DNA of 64,000 nt, from contig JAFPXF010000076.1 of assembly GCA_017394765.1 (NCBI GenBank), positions 17,642-81,641 of the forward strand, read 5' to 3'. Source of the DNA: Bacteroidales bacterium. GTDB lineage: Bacteria; Bacteroidota; Bacteroidia; Bacteroidales; WCHB1-69. Of this stretch, positions 28,484 through 37,865 are shown piece after piece. The notes under the pieces are model-generated. The model did no database searches. It saw nothing but the letters and a program-made list of their open reading frames with translations, and had not been told where the DNA came from. Position 1 is the first letter of the stretch; each line of letters starts with the position of its first letter. Both the position numbers and the translations under genes were made by a program.

Positions 28484-31400
28484 TTACTTTTTCCTGATAC
28501 ATCGGATACTGTATCCCAAGCCCTTGCGGGATTCCACAATTTGGCCGTCTTCGCAATAATAGTTGAGCGTAAACACCTTGGCCATTGAGGAACCTGTTGT
28601 ATAGTCCGCAGCCCAGAAACGGGTCTCGCCCAACAGGTTCTGGTAACGTTGGATACTGTCATCGTAATAGCCGGCACCAAACGCCTCAAACAAGTTCGGG
28701 GCCGTTCCCTCACGGCCAGGAAGCCACACCAGTGTGCTGGGGCTCTTCACTAAGCCAGCATGGCCGCCCGAAGCATTGTACATTTCCCAATATTCTGCCA
28801 CTGTGGGCAATGCCCATCCAGCAGGGCAAATACCCTGCACATAGGGTCCGAAGAAACTCATCGAATCGGCGGGCACAGAAGAGTCGTCACCTTCACCCAC
28901 GCGGGCGGCCGAGTACCAACTGTACAGTTTTCCGTAGACCATCTCCAGAGAGTCGTTGTCCATATAACGGGTATGGTTGGGGATTGGCGTTCCATCGCTA
29001 TAATGCTCACTCCGCAGGTTCTCACCCGTCCAGCACTGGCAACCAATACGTACAGAGGAATAGGCTATGTTATTCCAATCCCATACAGAATCCGCGGGTG
29101 TGCCGCACGGCGGATAAACCACCTCCACGTTCTGCTGACAATGGGTGGAGAATCCACACTCGTCTGTCAGGGTCCACGTCACTACTGTCGTGCCTGTACT
29201 ATAAATGCTGTCCACAGGAGCATCATGTGTAATGGTGTAATCCATATCAGAAAAATCCGTGGTGAAAGAAGGGTTACCGATACCTAACAACGTGTCGCAC
29301 GCACCATAGGCCAAAATCACGTTTGTATCAGGAGGACAGGTGAATGTGATTGTTGCATGGGTAGTCTGCGGCTTTATCAGAATCTTTTGCGTCTTGGTAA
29401 TACTGTTTCCGCAGGCATCCTTCACTGTCCATTTGCGCATGATAAGTCGAGCGCCGGGTTCCGTGCCTGTTGTATCCTCATCTCTGAAAGTGACGAACAG
29501 TTGGGCTGCCGGTGTGCAGTTGTCGTTGAGCGAGCTCGGAAATCCGGTTACCGACGGAGAAGCATCGAAGCTTCCAGAAGGCTGTGTACGGCATATAGCG
29601 ATACTGTCGGGTACTGTGAATGTCGGTTTTACGGTGTCCAGAACCGTGAAACGGGCAGTGTCGCGTGCCTCGCAGAAGTTGAAATCATTCACTAGCACTA
29701 CAGCCATATACTCAACATTGCAATCGTTAGCACCGAGTTGATTCACTATTGTGGTGTTGTTATTTACACTGGAAGCGTCACCTGACCATTCGAAGCTGTA
29801 TGGCTGCGTGCCACCTGTAACGAATGCACTTACCTCGTAGGCTCCTTGGTTGGGACAACGGTCTGCAACATTGATCGGAACAACCACTGCCACGCCCAAT
29901 GGATCGGGTTCGTTCACTATGAAGTCAATAGTGATGGTAGTTCCTAAAACATTGGTCACCACCAACTGATGGTTGCCAGGGGTAAGGTTGGTCAGCCTGA
30001 TAGTGTCGTCCGACAGAGTCACAGATGCACCTCCGTCCAAGGTATAGGTTCGCACGCCCGGCTTGCCACCTGACACCACGAGTGTCCATCGGCCATCGTT
30101 GGCACCATGGCAGGAGACGTGAACGAGTTCATTGATTGGGAGTACATTCATAGGTGGGTATATCGTCAATGTACCGAAGACGTAATTGATGTCGTAGTTG
30201 CCGGTGACCGTGTCGCCACTGATTGTGTTGACCACAATGGCCGTTGTGGCGTAGTTGAATGATTCACCCGGTTCTGTGATGGTTCCATGGTTGTCCACAA
30301 AGATCACGGTATCTCCAGGGGCTAATCCGACAGGTGGGGTGTCAAGCCAGCCGTCGTCGGTAAGAGGCGTGCCGTCATACTCTTTTGAATCGCTGTCCGT
30401 GGTGATGATTAGCGGGATAGGGGTCACCTTCACGTTGCCATAGATGGTGTCGATGTCACTATAGTTGCCACTGTTCTGGATGATGACTTCGAAACCGTTG
30501 ACCGTGTCGGTCACGTCGCGCACGGAAATCGGGTCAAAGACGGTCACGGTGTCGCCGGTGGGCAGGATGTAGTAGTGGGTGCCTGGAACGGCAGGGCACG
30601 AGGTGCATTCGGGCACCGTCACATCGCCATAGGTCACGGTATAGTACTCGCAGGTCTGCTCCTGGGCGTTGTATAGTAGTGTGCAGTCGTTGGACTGGAC
30701 TATCAGAGAAGACAGCAAACATTCACTGGGGTCTTTCAAACCCACGTGTGCCTCAGATGCATGATAAATTGGCGAACTGACCGTGATATCCGCATTCCAA
30801 CCACTTTCCCCTGATCCAGAGTGTTTTTTATACCACTGTACAGTCAACGAACCTGATGTTGACTTCACAACAATGTTAGATTGTGGTGCATCCATTGTCA
30901 GCAAAGGCACCCCTGTTGCACTCATACCGTCAAAGACACGAATAGTCCCATAATTACCATTCATATCAAAGACTTGGAAAGTATGGAAATGAATTTCCAC
31001 TTGTCCTTCAGAGGTTTTAAAAGTGTGTGTCCACGCATTCTCAGCTGGAATACTTGTAGAGATATTCCCATTTATTCCGCCTTCATCAAAAAAGGCGATA
31101 CGATCTGTCGCATCCAGTGTGGTTGTAAGCCCATTTTTATCGGAGGTGAAATTCAGAGTGTCGGTAGCTGCAACGGGAGTATGGAGTGGTTGATACTCAA
31201 TCAAAGGCATAAAAAGAGGGTCCCAGGCGCAAGAGTTGGCATCGTATGCAGATAAATAATATGTTGCAGGACTTGTGACGGGTTCCGTAATATATGTGGA
31301 GGGCGTACCTGCCGGTAAAGTATCTGTTTTTATCAGATTCCAGTCACTGTCATACCAACGATAAATCTGTTCCGCAGTTGCGGCTGAGGTAATGCCGGAT

Positions 31401-32494
31401 AAAGTTACTACTTCTTCAGGACAAACCCATTCGTCCGTCGTTATAGGCAGAGTGCTGAAATCCTTAGCTATCACTGTAACAGTATCCGAAGCCTTACAGT
31501 CACCTGACTGATTCTGCATAGAGACATAAAATCTATAAGTTCCCGGGGATGCTGGTATGGTAGTATTAACCGTCGTAAAGGTGTCCTCCGTATTAGTTAC
31601 TTCACCCGGTTCCAACGGAGTATCCCCACCCCAAGTATAGTTATAGTTGGGTATAGCTGGCGTTCTCAAGTGGGCAGTCAGGGTAAGTTCCGTCCCTATG
31701 CACAAAGCTGCATCAGGTTCCTCTATCTCCAACACGGGAGCTGGTTTAACCAAAGCCGTTCCCGGTACTAATAGGGTGTCTTTACCATAAATGACAATAG
31801 CGTTATAGGTTGTGGTTTCAACTGGTTTTACCCACATGGTGGGAAGAGTGTCGTTGTCCACCCAACCCGCCAGGACCTCGTTGCCGAAGTCACGGACTGG
31901 TCGGATATAAAATGCGTCAGTAAAAATATTGTATATGGATTGTGAAGTGTATTGATAAAGAGCATAAAGAGCTGGAGTAGATTGTGGAGAAGGACTGCTA
32001 CTCCAAAAATATGGGGTTGTCTGTGTAAAAAAATGGTCTCTATAGCTATCGAATTTAGGTGAGGACATCAATCCTGATATTGTTTTCAACTGATGAATGT
32101 CAGGTATATACCATCCGTTATACACATCTACAGCCAAGGCAGCTGGTACTCCTGCAGAACGCATAATCGCAGTGTTTTTCTTCCCTACTGATGTTTGATC
32201 TTCCAAGGTCGTAAGGAATGTGGTTACATTTTGGGATTTCTGCAATTGAGAATATATCTCTTGAACATTATCCATTGTATATTTCTCTTCCAGATCTTGC
32301 AGGGCTGCAACCCAACCTCGGGTTGGGTCTTCTGGATTAACAAAACAGACCACACCTTGTGAACCATCTCGAAAAGTAATAATATCGCCTACCTTGCGTA
32401 CTGTATTCCCTTCATTTTGAGCAAAACTTTTTGGTAAAGAGCAGACAACCAGTATCAGCGTAACAAAAATATTTATAAAGACTACTTTTTTCAT
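28484..32494 (-). CDS. Giant secreted multidomain protein with SprB-like and FISUMP domains, no T9SS tail
   Basis: The 1,336-residue protein starts MKKVVFINIFVTLILVV with signal cleavage near KSFAQ. In order I see a DUF1566-like module (about 30-225, with GWYIPDIHQL, PYFWSSS and FYIRPVRDF); Ig-like repeats; a CUB-like domain (about 465-600, FFDEGGINGN to WNADITV); MBG-like repeats (about 640-780, KEYDGTPLTDDGW); a SprB-type repeat (HVSCHGANDGRWTLVVSGG, about 795); an HYR-like domain (WTVKDACGNSIT); and a C-terminal FISUMP domain (IGCQCWTGENLRSEHY to SIRCIRKK). It has no YPNP-type sorting tail, so the export route is unclear. It lies 59 bp after the next gene upstream and is probably co-transcribed. 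Confidence 0.8.
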   Translation of the reverse strand: MKKVVFINIFVTLILVVCSLPKSFAQNEGNTVRKVGDIITFRDGSQGVVCFVNPEDPTRGWVAALQDLEEKYTMDNVQEIYSQLQKSQNVTTFLTTLEDQTSVGKKNTAIMRSAGVPAALAVDVYNGWYIPDIHQLKTISGLMSSPKFDSYRDHFFTQTTPYFWSSSPSPQSTPALYALYQYTSQSIYNIFTDAFYIRPVRDFGNEVLAGWVDNDTLPTMWVKPVETTTYNAIVIYGKDTLLVPGTALVKPAPVLEIEEPDAALCIGTELTLTAHLRTPAIPNYNYTWGGDTPLEPGEVTNTEDTFTTVNTTIPASPGTYRFYVSMQNQSGDCKASDTVTVIAKDFSTLPITTDEWVCPEEVVTLSGITSAATAEQIYRWYDSDWNLIKTDTLPAGTPSTYITEPVTSPATYYLSAYDANSCAWDPLFMPLIEYQPLHTPVAATDTLNFTSDKNGLTTTLDATDRIAFFDEGGINGNISTSIPAENAWTHTFKTSEGQVEIHFHTFQVFDMNGNYGTIRVFDGMSATGVPLLTMDAPQSNIVVKSTSGSLTVQWYKKHSGSGESGWNADITVSSPIYHASEAHVGLKDPSECLLSSLIVQSNDCTLLYNAQEQTCEYYTVTYGDVTVPECTSCPAVPGTHYYILPTGDTVTVFDPISVRDVTDTVNGFEVIIQNSGNYSDIDTIYGNVKVTPIPLIITTDSDSKEYDGTPLTDDGWLDTPPVGLAPGDTVIFVDNHGTITEPGESFNYATTAIVVNTISGDTVTGNYDINYVFGTLTIYPPMNVLPINELVHVSCHGANDGRWTLVVSGGKPGVRTYTLDGGASVTLSDDTIRLTNLTPGNHQLVVTNVLGTTITIDFIVNEPDPLGVAVVVPINVADRCPNQGAYEVSAFVTGGTQPYSFEWSGDASSVNNNTTIVNQLGANDCNVEYMAVVLVNDFNFCEARDTARFTVLDTVKPTFTVPDSIAICRTQPSGSFDASPSVTGFPSSLNDNCTPAAQLFVTFRDEDTTGTEPGARLIMRKWTVKDACGNSITKTQKILIKPQTTHATITFTCPPDTNVILAYGACDTLLGIGNPSFTTDFSDMDYTITHDAPVDSIYSTGTTVVTWTLTDECGFSTHCQQNVEVVYPPCGTPADSVWDWNNIAYSSVRIGCQCWTGENLRSEHYSDGTPIPNHTRYMDNDSLEMVYGKLYSWYSAARVGEGDDSSVPADSMSFFGPYVQGICPAGWALPTVAEYWEMYNASGGHAGLVKSPSTLVWLPGREGTAPNLFEAFGAGYYDDSIQRYQNLLGETRFWAADYTTGSSMAKVFTLNYYCEDGQIVESRKGLGYSIRCIRKK

Positions 32495-32553
32495 ATTCTA
32501 CTTGTTAAGATTTTTATTGATATTTCGACAAGAAACGTATATAATTTAGCATT

Positions 32554-35500
32554 TTAAAAATTACAAATTGCTCTAACATGAAAAATCACGGTTTTATCAA
32601 GATATCTAATATCCCCTTGTACATTCATCACAACGGCATATACAGCATTCGTATCCGCGCCTGTACTAGTCCAATAAAAACCACCAGAATAATAAATGCT
32701 TTGTGCATTGGTAAGGACACCACTGTTGATAGCTTTGTTGAAATAGCCTCTATTGGCGTATAACAGATTCATCTGTCCGGCTGATGGCAAATACCACCCT
32801 TTGGCTATGCTACCTACAGATCCGGTTATGTGATCATAAAAATAACAATTATGGGCGGCGGGGGCATTCGTGGCAAAACCTGCTGCACTCGCTTCCTCTG
32901 CTGTCCTTTTTATTTCGAGTGTATTATTCAAACCTCCCAAATCCCTTATCCAATCATAATGCAAATTAGATTCCATAGCACTATGAACAAGTGTATTCAC
33001 AGCTTTAGTTGACCACACACAGGAGGAAGACGCATTAGTAAGTGCAACAGCCCAACCATGCATCCCTGTGGAATCAAGGTAAAAAACTATTCCCTTTGGG
33101 GCGGCATGCACAGCTGCATTAAAACTATCCACTTTTATAATGCTTCCATCATCTAACAAAAGGTCTCCGAGAGATATTTGATTCGGGAATAATTTATTAT
33201 CCCATGTTATTTCAGGTGCCGTGACAATGATTCCCATCATTGTGCTATCGCCCACGCAGATTTCGTTGGTTGTAGTATCAACCTCCAAAATAGTGAGATA
33301 CAATAAGGCCAGGCTGTCACAACCCTCCGACTGAGTATAGAGTTTGCTATAAAGCCCTGATGTGGAATAGTGCTCACCTGTTTTATCCCAAAAATATGGC
33401 CCCATAAGATTTGTAATGGTAACAGCAGTATCCGCATGGGGCGGAAGTTCAACGCTCAGCACAAGCGTGGTTGTCGAATCACAGCCGTGCATGTCACTGC
33501 CAGACAAGGTCTGGGTATAGCTGTAAGTACCGGCTGTTTTCACATTGTTGGAAATGGCAGCACTGGTAATGGAGTTCCATAATTTTGCCCCGTAGGGGTC
33601 TGCGTACTGTCCTCCCTGATTTTGACATACGTTATCATAGAGTGTCACGTGGTTGCGAGACCATACGTCGGCAATGGCGATGCCGGGCTCGTGCTCCACA
33701 ATGGCACTCCAACCGGACGCTGGTGTATTGGAGCCGGAAATGAACCATAACGTCATCTTGTCACCACGAGAAAGTATAATTTCAGGAACTGTACTACCAG
33801 ACTCCGCCATGTAGAGAAGCGAATCCGGATGCAATTCGTGTCCACTGATAACATATAGCTTGCTACTACTCGCAAGGTCCAGTTCTTCAAACCTTATCGA
33901 CACACGACCACCATTGTCAGTTGCAAAATAATATTTTAGGTTTTCGCCAGTCCCATAATTGCCATTTTCCCCTCCGCTATCGTACAGACGATACACATCC
34001 CCGCAATACAGCGTCGAATTGCTGTTACCCATATTCACCTGATGCGTGGGCAGCCCGTTCACGGCAGGACATACACCCTCCTTCTGCACAGCCACATAGA
34101 GAGTTGTCAGCTGTTTCAGAGCAGCTGTATCATAGAATGACCAGTGCGCATTATCCGTTATGTTTTCTTCTTTCAGCATATCTGTAAGCCCATAGTCGGA
34201 ATACCATCTTAATGTATATGGTACTCCCATAGTGGATTTTGCGAACAAACGCGCATCGGAATCATAGCATACCATTGTGTCTGTAGTAAGTACGGTACAA
34301 CCGTTTGCCACGTCCGTACGCAAGTTCAGATATATCGTGTCGTCTGCCAAAAAATAATCGCACACCCCGTCGTAGATGGCCTCTGCAAATACTTTCGTGA
34401 ATGACGAGACATTCAGGGTGAGCGTTTGCGGAAGATCGACGTCTACGTCATTGTAAGAATGGTAGGTTATTCCCTCGGCATTGTCCACCGCCAAAGTAAA
34501 GTTCATCGTTGTCGCCCCGTTCGGACTGTGGGGTATGATTCTGATTACAGCTTCTGAACCCGGACAGACGGTCGTGTCTCCCGCTATTTCCAGAGTGGGA
34601 GAAGGTGCGACTCTTAAATATATACTGTCCTGCATCTCACCTGTGCAGTTGTTTGTGGTCATTTTAACCTTGTACCAACCTTGACCGCCATCACGCGGGA
34701 TAAAAACCTGTGGATCCGAAGATGTCGAATAAAAGCCATTAGGACCACTCCACTCGTATGTGAAAATAGGCACTGTTGACAGGGCGTGCACTGTTATAAC
34801 AGATCCTTGACAAGAAATCTGAGTCGTGCTTCCATCGTCAAACCATGTCTTCTGTGCTTCCATCAGAGAGGTCGGAGTCAAGTTCACATGAAAATGGGCG
34901 CCGCATGCATCTTGCATAGAACAAGAAAGGATATCATTGATTGTAAATGGTACGTTCTCAAAAATCCCTGTTTGATTTGTGCCAATAACAGTCCCTGTCT
35001 TATCTGGACCGGAATAAAGAGTATATGTATGCGGGAGAGTTCCATTCTTGGCTTTCACATACACGTCTCCATCAGACTGGTGTGCGTCGCACAAAATGGC
35101 AATACCGTATTCATAACCCATTGTACCTCCTTCATAAATGACAGTATCATATATGGCAATTTCATCGCAATAATCCATTGTGGAATTATTTGCCGTACAT
35201 TTAACCACAAAGGTACCTGGCATAGAAATCCTTATGGAATCTCCTATATAGAAAGAGTTTTCCGCATAGCCTCCTATGGGACCACTTATAACTTTAAAGG
35301 AAGTCGGAATTGGAGTGACAACAGGAGGCAACTCCAAGCCCGTATTCACATCTGTATTTCTTTTAACAAGAGAAATTTCACCGGATATGGGCTTGAGATA
35401 CATATCGGTACACACTTGCGTACGTGTAAAAGAAACCGGTTCTGTCAACTCAACATTATGCCGATCCGGAAAAGAGTAGTTTTCTTCCAGATAGAAGGTG

Positions 35501-37260
35501 TCACAGCTCGTTATAACCACAAAGTGATACGGTCCCGAAGGGAGGCAATAGTCGTCGATGGTAAGCGAACGTCCGTCCATCCCGCCTCGGACTGTAGCAG
35601 TATTCTCAAGACTGGTCTTATTCACCCTCCAAGAACGGGTAGTCTCGCTATAGATTGCTTCAAAGTTGTACTTGTTGCCGTAAGGGCTCCGCACAAGACG
35701 AACGATGTTCCCATCTTGGGATGCAGAAGATTTATAGTGCTCATACACTTTGATCCATCTACGATAAGAACAACAATTGTCATTATCGAAAGATCTATCA
35801 AGACGCCAGTCCGAGTTTTCCATTCCTATATCATACTTATAAGTAAATGAATCGTCCGTAGAATAGAGCTCACAACCTTTTGCATCCACTAATTTCCGAT
35901 TGACATTCAAATGTAACGGTGAATCCTGGAAAGAACCATATACACCCACAACATCCGAATCCCAGAGGTGCGACGTGCCGTGCGGATCTGTGAGTGTATC
36001 GCTCTTAATGACCGTATTGGTAGCATTATCTGTGTAAACCCAGACAAGAGGACAGGTATAATATAGGTTAGCAAACGCATTATCATTATAACCTTGCATC
36101 ATGATTGAATAATAGTTACTATGGTAGAACCATTTATTCACACATTGGTTTTCTGAACCACTATAAACGGAATCTGTATAATCGGAATAATCCGTATAGA
36201 ATGCGGTAGGTCTTGATATCTGAAAGGTCTTACTATCTGGTGTAACATCACATCTGTCAAACCTATACTCAATGGTGAGGTTTTTATCAAACAGGTCACA
36301 ATAATGATTGGCTAAGACTACAGTATCGTACAAGGTTACTGTACTTGAAGTCGTTTTGGGAATTGGCTTCCACGCAGTAGTGCCCTTGTCTGCATTTACA
36401 AATCGATATAGCGGTTCGTATTGATACAACAGCGTTGTGTTGTTGAAAAAAGCCCTTACAATCACCACATTGGAATCCTTGCAGGAAAAAGCCCTGGCAA
36501 CCTCCACTTTCTTCAATGTTGGGTTATCAATTGTTTGCACGATCTGACCTGTACGGGGAAGATGATACCCACATCCGTCATTCACATAAAAATCCCAATC
36601 CCCGGCGGGTAGATTGTCAAAAGTATAATAGTCTTTATAATCAAAACGTGAAGGATCTCTATCATTCAAGAAGGTAGATGTAACAGGATCTATATATTGA
36701 TAGGTATTAAAAATTACAGTATCAACAGGTTCTGATGTATTGTGGTCTTTACGAACCACTGTGTAAGGAAACTTTCCTCCTTCTATCTTGATCTGCACAC
36801 GTCCAGTCGCATCGCAACTTAGTGTGGGCCAACGCCCGAAACCAACATCGTTTTCAGCAGTTGCAAATATCGCTGACGCCGTAGGAGGGGTATATGAAGT
36901 GTTGATGGTTTTGGTTGTATGTGTATCCAACAACACATACGCACTTCCATTCCAACATTCTGCCTCAAAGCCCAAAGTATAGCTGCCATATTCCAACAAT
37001 AGTGTATCCACGTTGAAATCAGAATAATACTTTTGAGTGGATCCTTCTTTAACATAGTAACATCTTGCATCAGATAGACCTAATGCCGATGCAGTTGTGG
37101 AATTCCCACTCCCATCCAACAATTGAAACCGTGCAACGCCATTGTTAAAACAGGTTGCGTCTTGAACAGATATGCGAACGTTAAATTCACACGATACCGT
37201 TTGTGCAATTAACGCCAATGAGTGCAAAAAAAGCACAGAAAATAATAATCTTTTTATCAT
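32554..37260 (-). CDS. Giant secreted protein with CUB-like and terminal DUF1566-like module, no T9SS tail
   Basis: The 1,568-residue protein has a signal peptide (MIKRLLFSVLFLHSLALIAQ). The first half consists of beta-rich repeats I do not recognise (SprB/PKD-like in style: DATCFNNGVARFQLLDGSG, DACGAHFHVNLTP). Later there are Ig-like segments (PTLEIAGDTTVCPGSEAVI), a CUB-like segment (LYDSGGENGNYGTGENLKYY), and CDSTTTLVLS/CDSLALLYLT repeats as in the C10 protease. The last 220 residues form a DUF1566-like module ending GFYWTSTGAD and VIFHVRAICNF. The same module opens the next gene. No sorting tail is present. Codon use and base content are more AT-rich than in flanking genes. The function is unknown; a surface adhesin-like role is a guess. 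Confidence 0.72.
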   Translation of the reverse strand: MIKRLLFSVLFLHSLALIAQTVSCEFNVRISVQDATCFNNGVARFQLLDGSGNSTTASALGLSDARCYYVKEGSTQKYYSDFNVDTLLLEYGSYTLGFEAECWNGSAYVLLDTHTTKTINTSYTPPTASAIFATAENDVGFGRWPTLSCDATGRVQIKIEGGKFPYTVVRKDHNTSEPVDTVIFNTYQYIDPVTSTFLNDRDPSRFDYKDYYTFDNLPAGDWDFYVNDGCGYHLPRTGQIVQTIDNPTLKKVEVARAFSCKDSNVVIVRAFFNNTTLLYQYEPLYRFVNADKGTTAWKPIPKTTSSTVTLYDTVVLANHYCDLFDKNLTIEYRFDRCDVTPDSKTFQISRPTAFYTDYSDYTDSVYSGSENQCVNKWFYHSNYYSIMMQGYNDNAFANLYYTCPLVWVYTDNATNTVIKSDTLTDPHGTSHLWDSDVVGVYGSFQDSPLHLNVNRKLVDAKGCELYSTDDSFTYKYDIGMENSDWRLDRSFDNDNCCSYRRWIKVYEHYKSSASQDGNIVRLVRSPYGNKYNFEAIYSETTRSWRVNKTSLENTATVRGGMDGRSLTIDDYCLPSGPYHFVVITSCDTFYLEENYSFPDRHNVELTEPVSFTRTQVCTDMYLKPISGEISLVKRNTDVNTGLELPPVVTPIPTSFKVISGPIGGYAENSFYIGDSIRISMPGTFVVKCTANNSTMDYCDEIAIYDTVIYEGGTMGYEYGIAILCDAHQSDGDVYVKAKNGTLPHTYTLYSGPDKTGTVIGTNQTGIFENVPFTINDILSCSMQDACGAHFHVNLTPTSLMEAQKTWFDDGSTTQISCQGSVITVHALSTVPIFTYEWSGPNGFYSTSSDPQVFIPRDGGQGWYKVKMTTNNCTGEMQDSIYLRVAPSPTLEIAGDTTVCPGSEAVIRIIPHSPNGATTMNFTLAVDNAEGITYHSYNDVDVDLPQTLTLNVSSFTKVFAEAIYDGVCDYFLADDTIYLNLRTDVANGCTVLTTDTMVCYDSDARLFAKSTMGVPYTLRWYSDYGLTDMLKEENITDNAHWSFYDTAALKQLTTLYVAVQKEGVCPAVNGLPTHQVNMGNSNSTLYCGDVYRLYDSGGENGNYGTGENLKYYFATDNGGRVSIRFEELDLASSSKLYVISGHELHPDSLLYMAESGSTVPEIILSRGDKMTLWFISGSNTPASGWSAIVEHEPGIAIADVWSRNHVTLYDNVCQNQGGQYADPYGAKLWNSITSAAISNNVKTAGTYSYTQTLSGSDMHGCDSTTTLVLSVELPPHADTAVTITNLMGPYFWDKTGEHYSTSGLYSKLYTQSEGCDSLALLYLTILEVDTTTNEICVGDSTMMGIIVTAPEITWDNKLFPNQISLGDLLLDDGSIIKVDSFNAAVHAAPKGIVFYLDSTGMHGWAVALTNASSSCVWSTKAVNTLVHSAMESNLHYDWIRDLGGLNNTLEIKRTAEEASAAGFATNAPAAHNCYFYDHITGSVGSIAKGWYLPSAGQMNLLYANRGYFNKAINSGVLTNAQSIYYSGGFYWTSTGADTNAVYAVVMNVQGDIRYLDKTVIFHVRAICNF

Positions 37261-37724
37261 ATAACAGGGGTTTTATTATGTTTTTTTTCATATCCCCATG
37301 CACATATGCTATCAAATGCTCTAAACAAGAATGAAGGCATCTATGCAACTAAAAACCATAATCAACGATAATAATCTGGCATTCGAGAATTTATCGCCGG
37401 ATTATAGGAGTACTGGAAGATTGAGAATAATGGGGATAGTCAGGTTCTTAGGAGGTGAAGATGCCTCAACAAACCGAAATATCAAAACTTAAGAGAAGGG
37501 ACCTTCTTCTTTCGATATGTTTATCAAACACTAACTCTTTTGTTTTCATCATGTTATATATTTTGTTTTTTGTTTTTTTAGGATTTGCAAAAATAAAAAA
37601 AATATTTACACCGACCTTCCTAGCACATAAAAAAACAACAATACAATGCAAATAACTGATTATCAGACAGAAAAAATTAAACAACAAAGAGTTGTTATGC
37701 ACAGAAAGATTGTGATATAATAAT

Positions 37725-37865
37725 ATGATGGCTCATATTGAAAAGGAGCCAATAAAGTTGGTTGATTCGAATGGGGAAGAAGTTGTGATAATATCTGATA
37801 ATGCAAATATAGATTTTTGTACTTTTGCAGCGATTTTGGCATCCCTGAAAAAGACCTCACGATGA
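37725..37865 (+). CDS. Possible 46-residue small protein overlapping cca start
   Basis: The frame from ATG 37725 encodes 46 residues (starting MMAHIEKEPIKLVDSNGEE) and its TGA overlaps the cca ATG as ATGA, the form expected for translational coupling. The sequence is protein-like. Against it, a TAnnTTTGC element for cca lies inside the frame, no ribosome-binding site is evident, and the surrounding 37261-37724 stretch shows no gene. That stretch holds AT-rich DNA and one TATTTTTGC element (minus strand, 37595-37587) that could serve the giant gene at 37260 with a leader of over 300 bases. Confidence 0.2.
   Translation: MMAHIEKEPIKLVDSNGEEVVIISDNANIDFCTFAAILASLKKTSR
37820..37828 (+). promoter_or_regulatory. 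Candidate -7 element for cca
   Basis: TACTTTTGC matches TAnnTTTGC and lies 33 bases before the ATG at 37862. It overlaps the earlier frame start at 37817, which is therefore unlikely to be used. Confidence 0.5.

Noticed and set aside
37455..37655. 66-codon frame in the gap before cca
   Set aside because: It is AT-rich and Lys/Phe-rich, with no promoter or ribosome-binding site and no recognisable domain.
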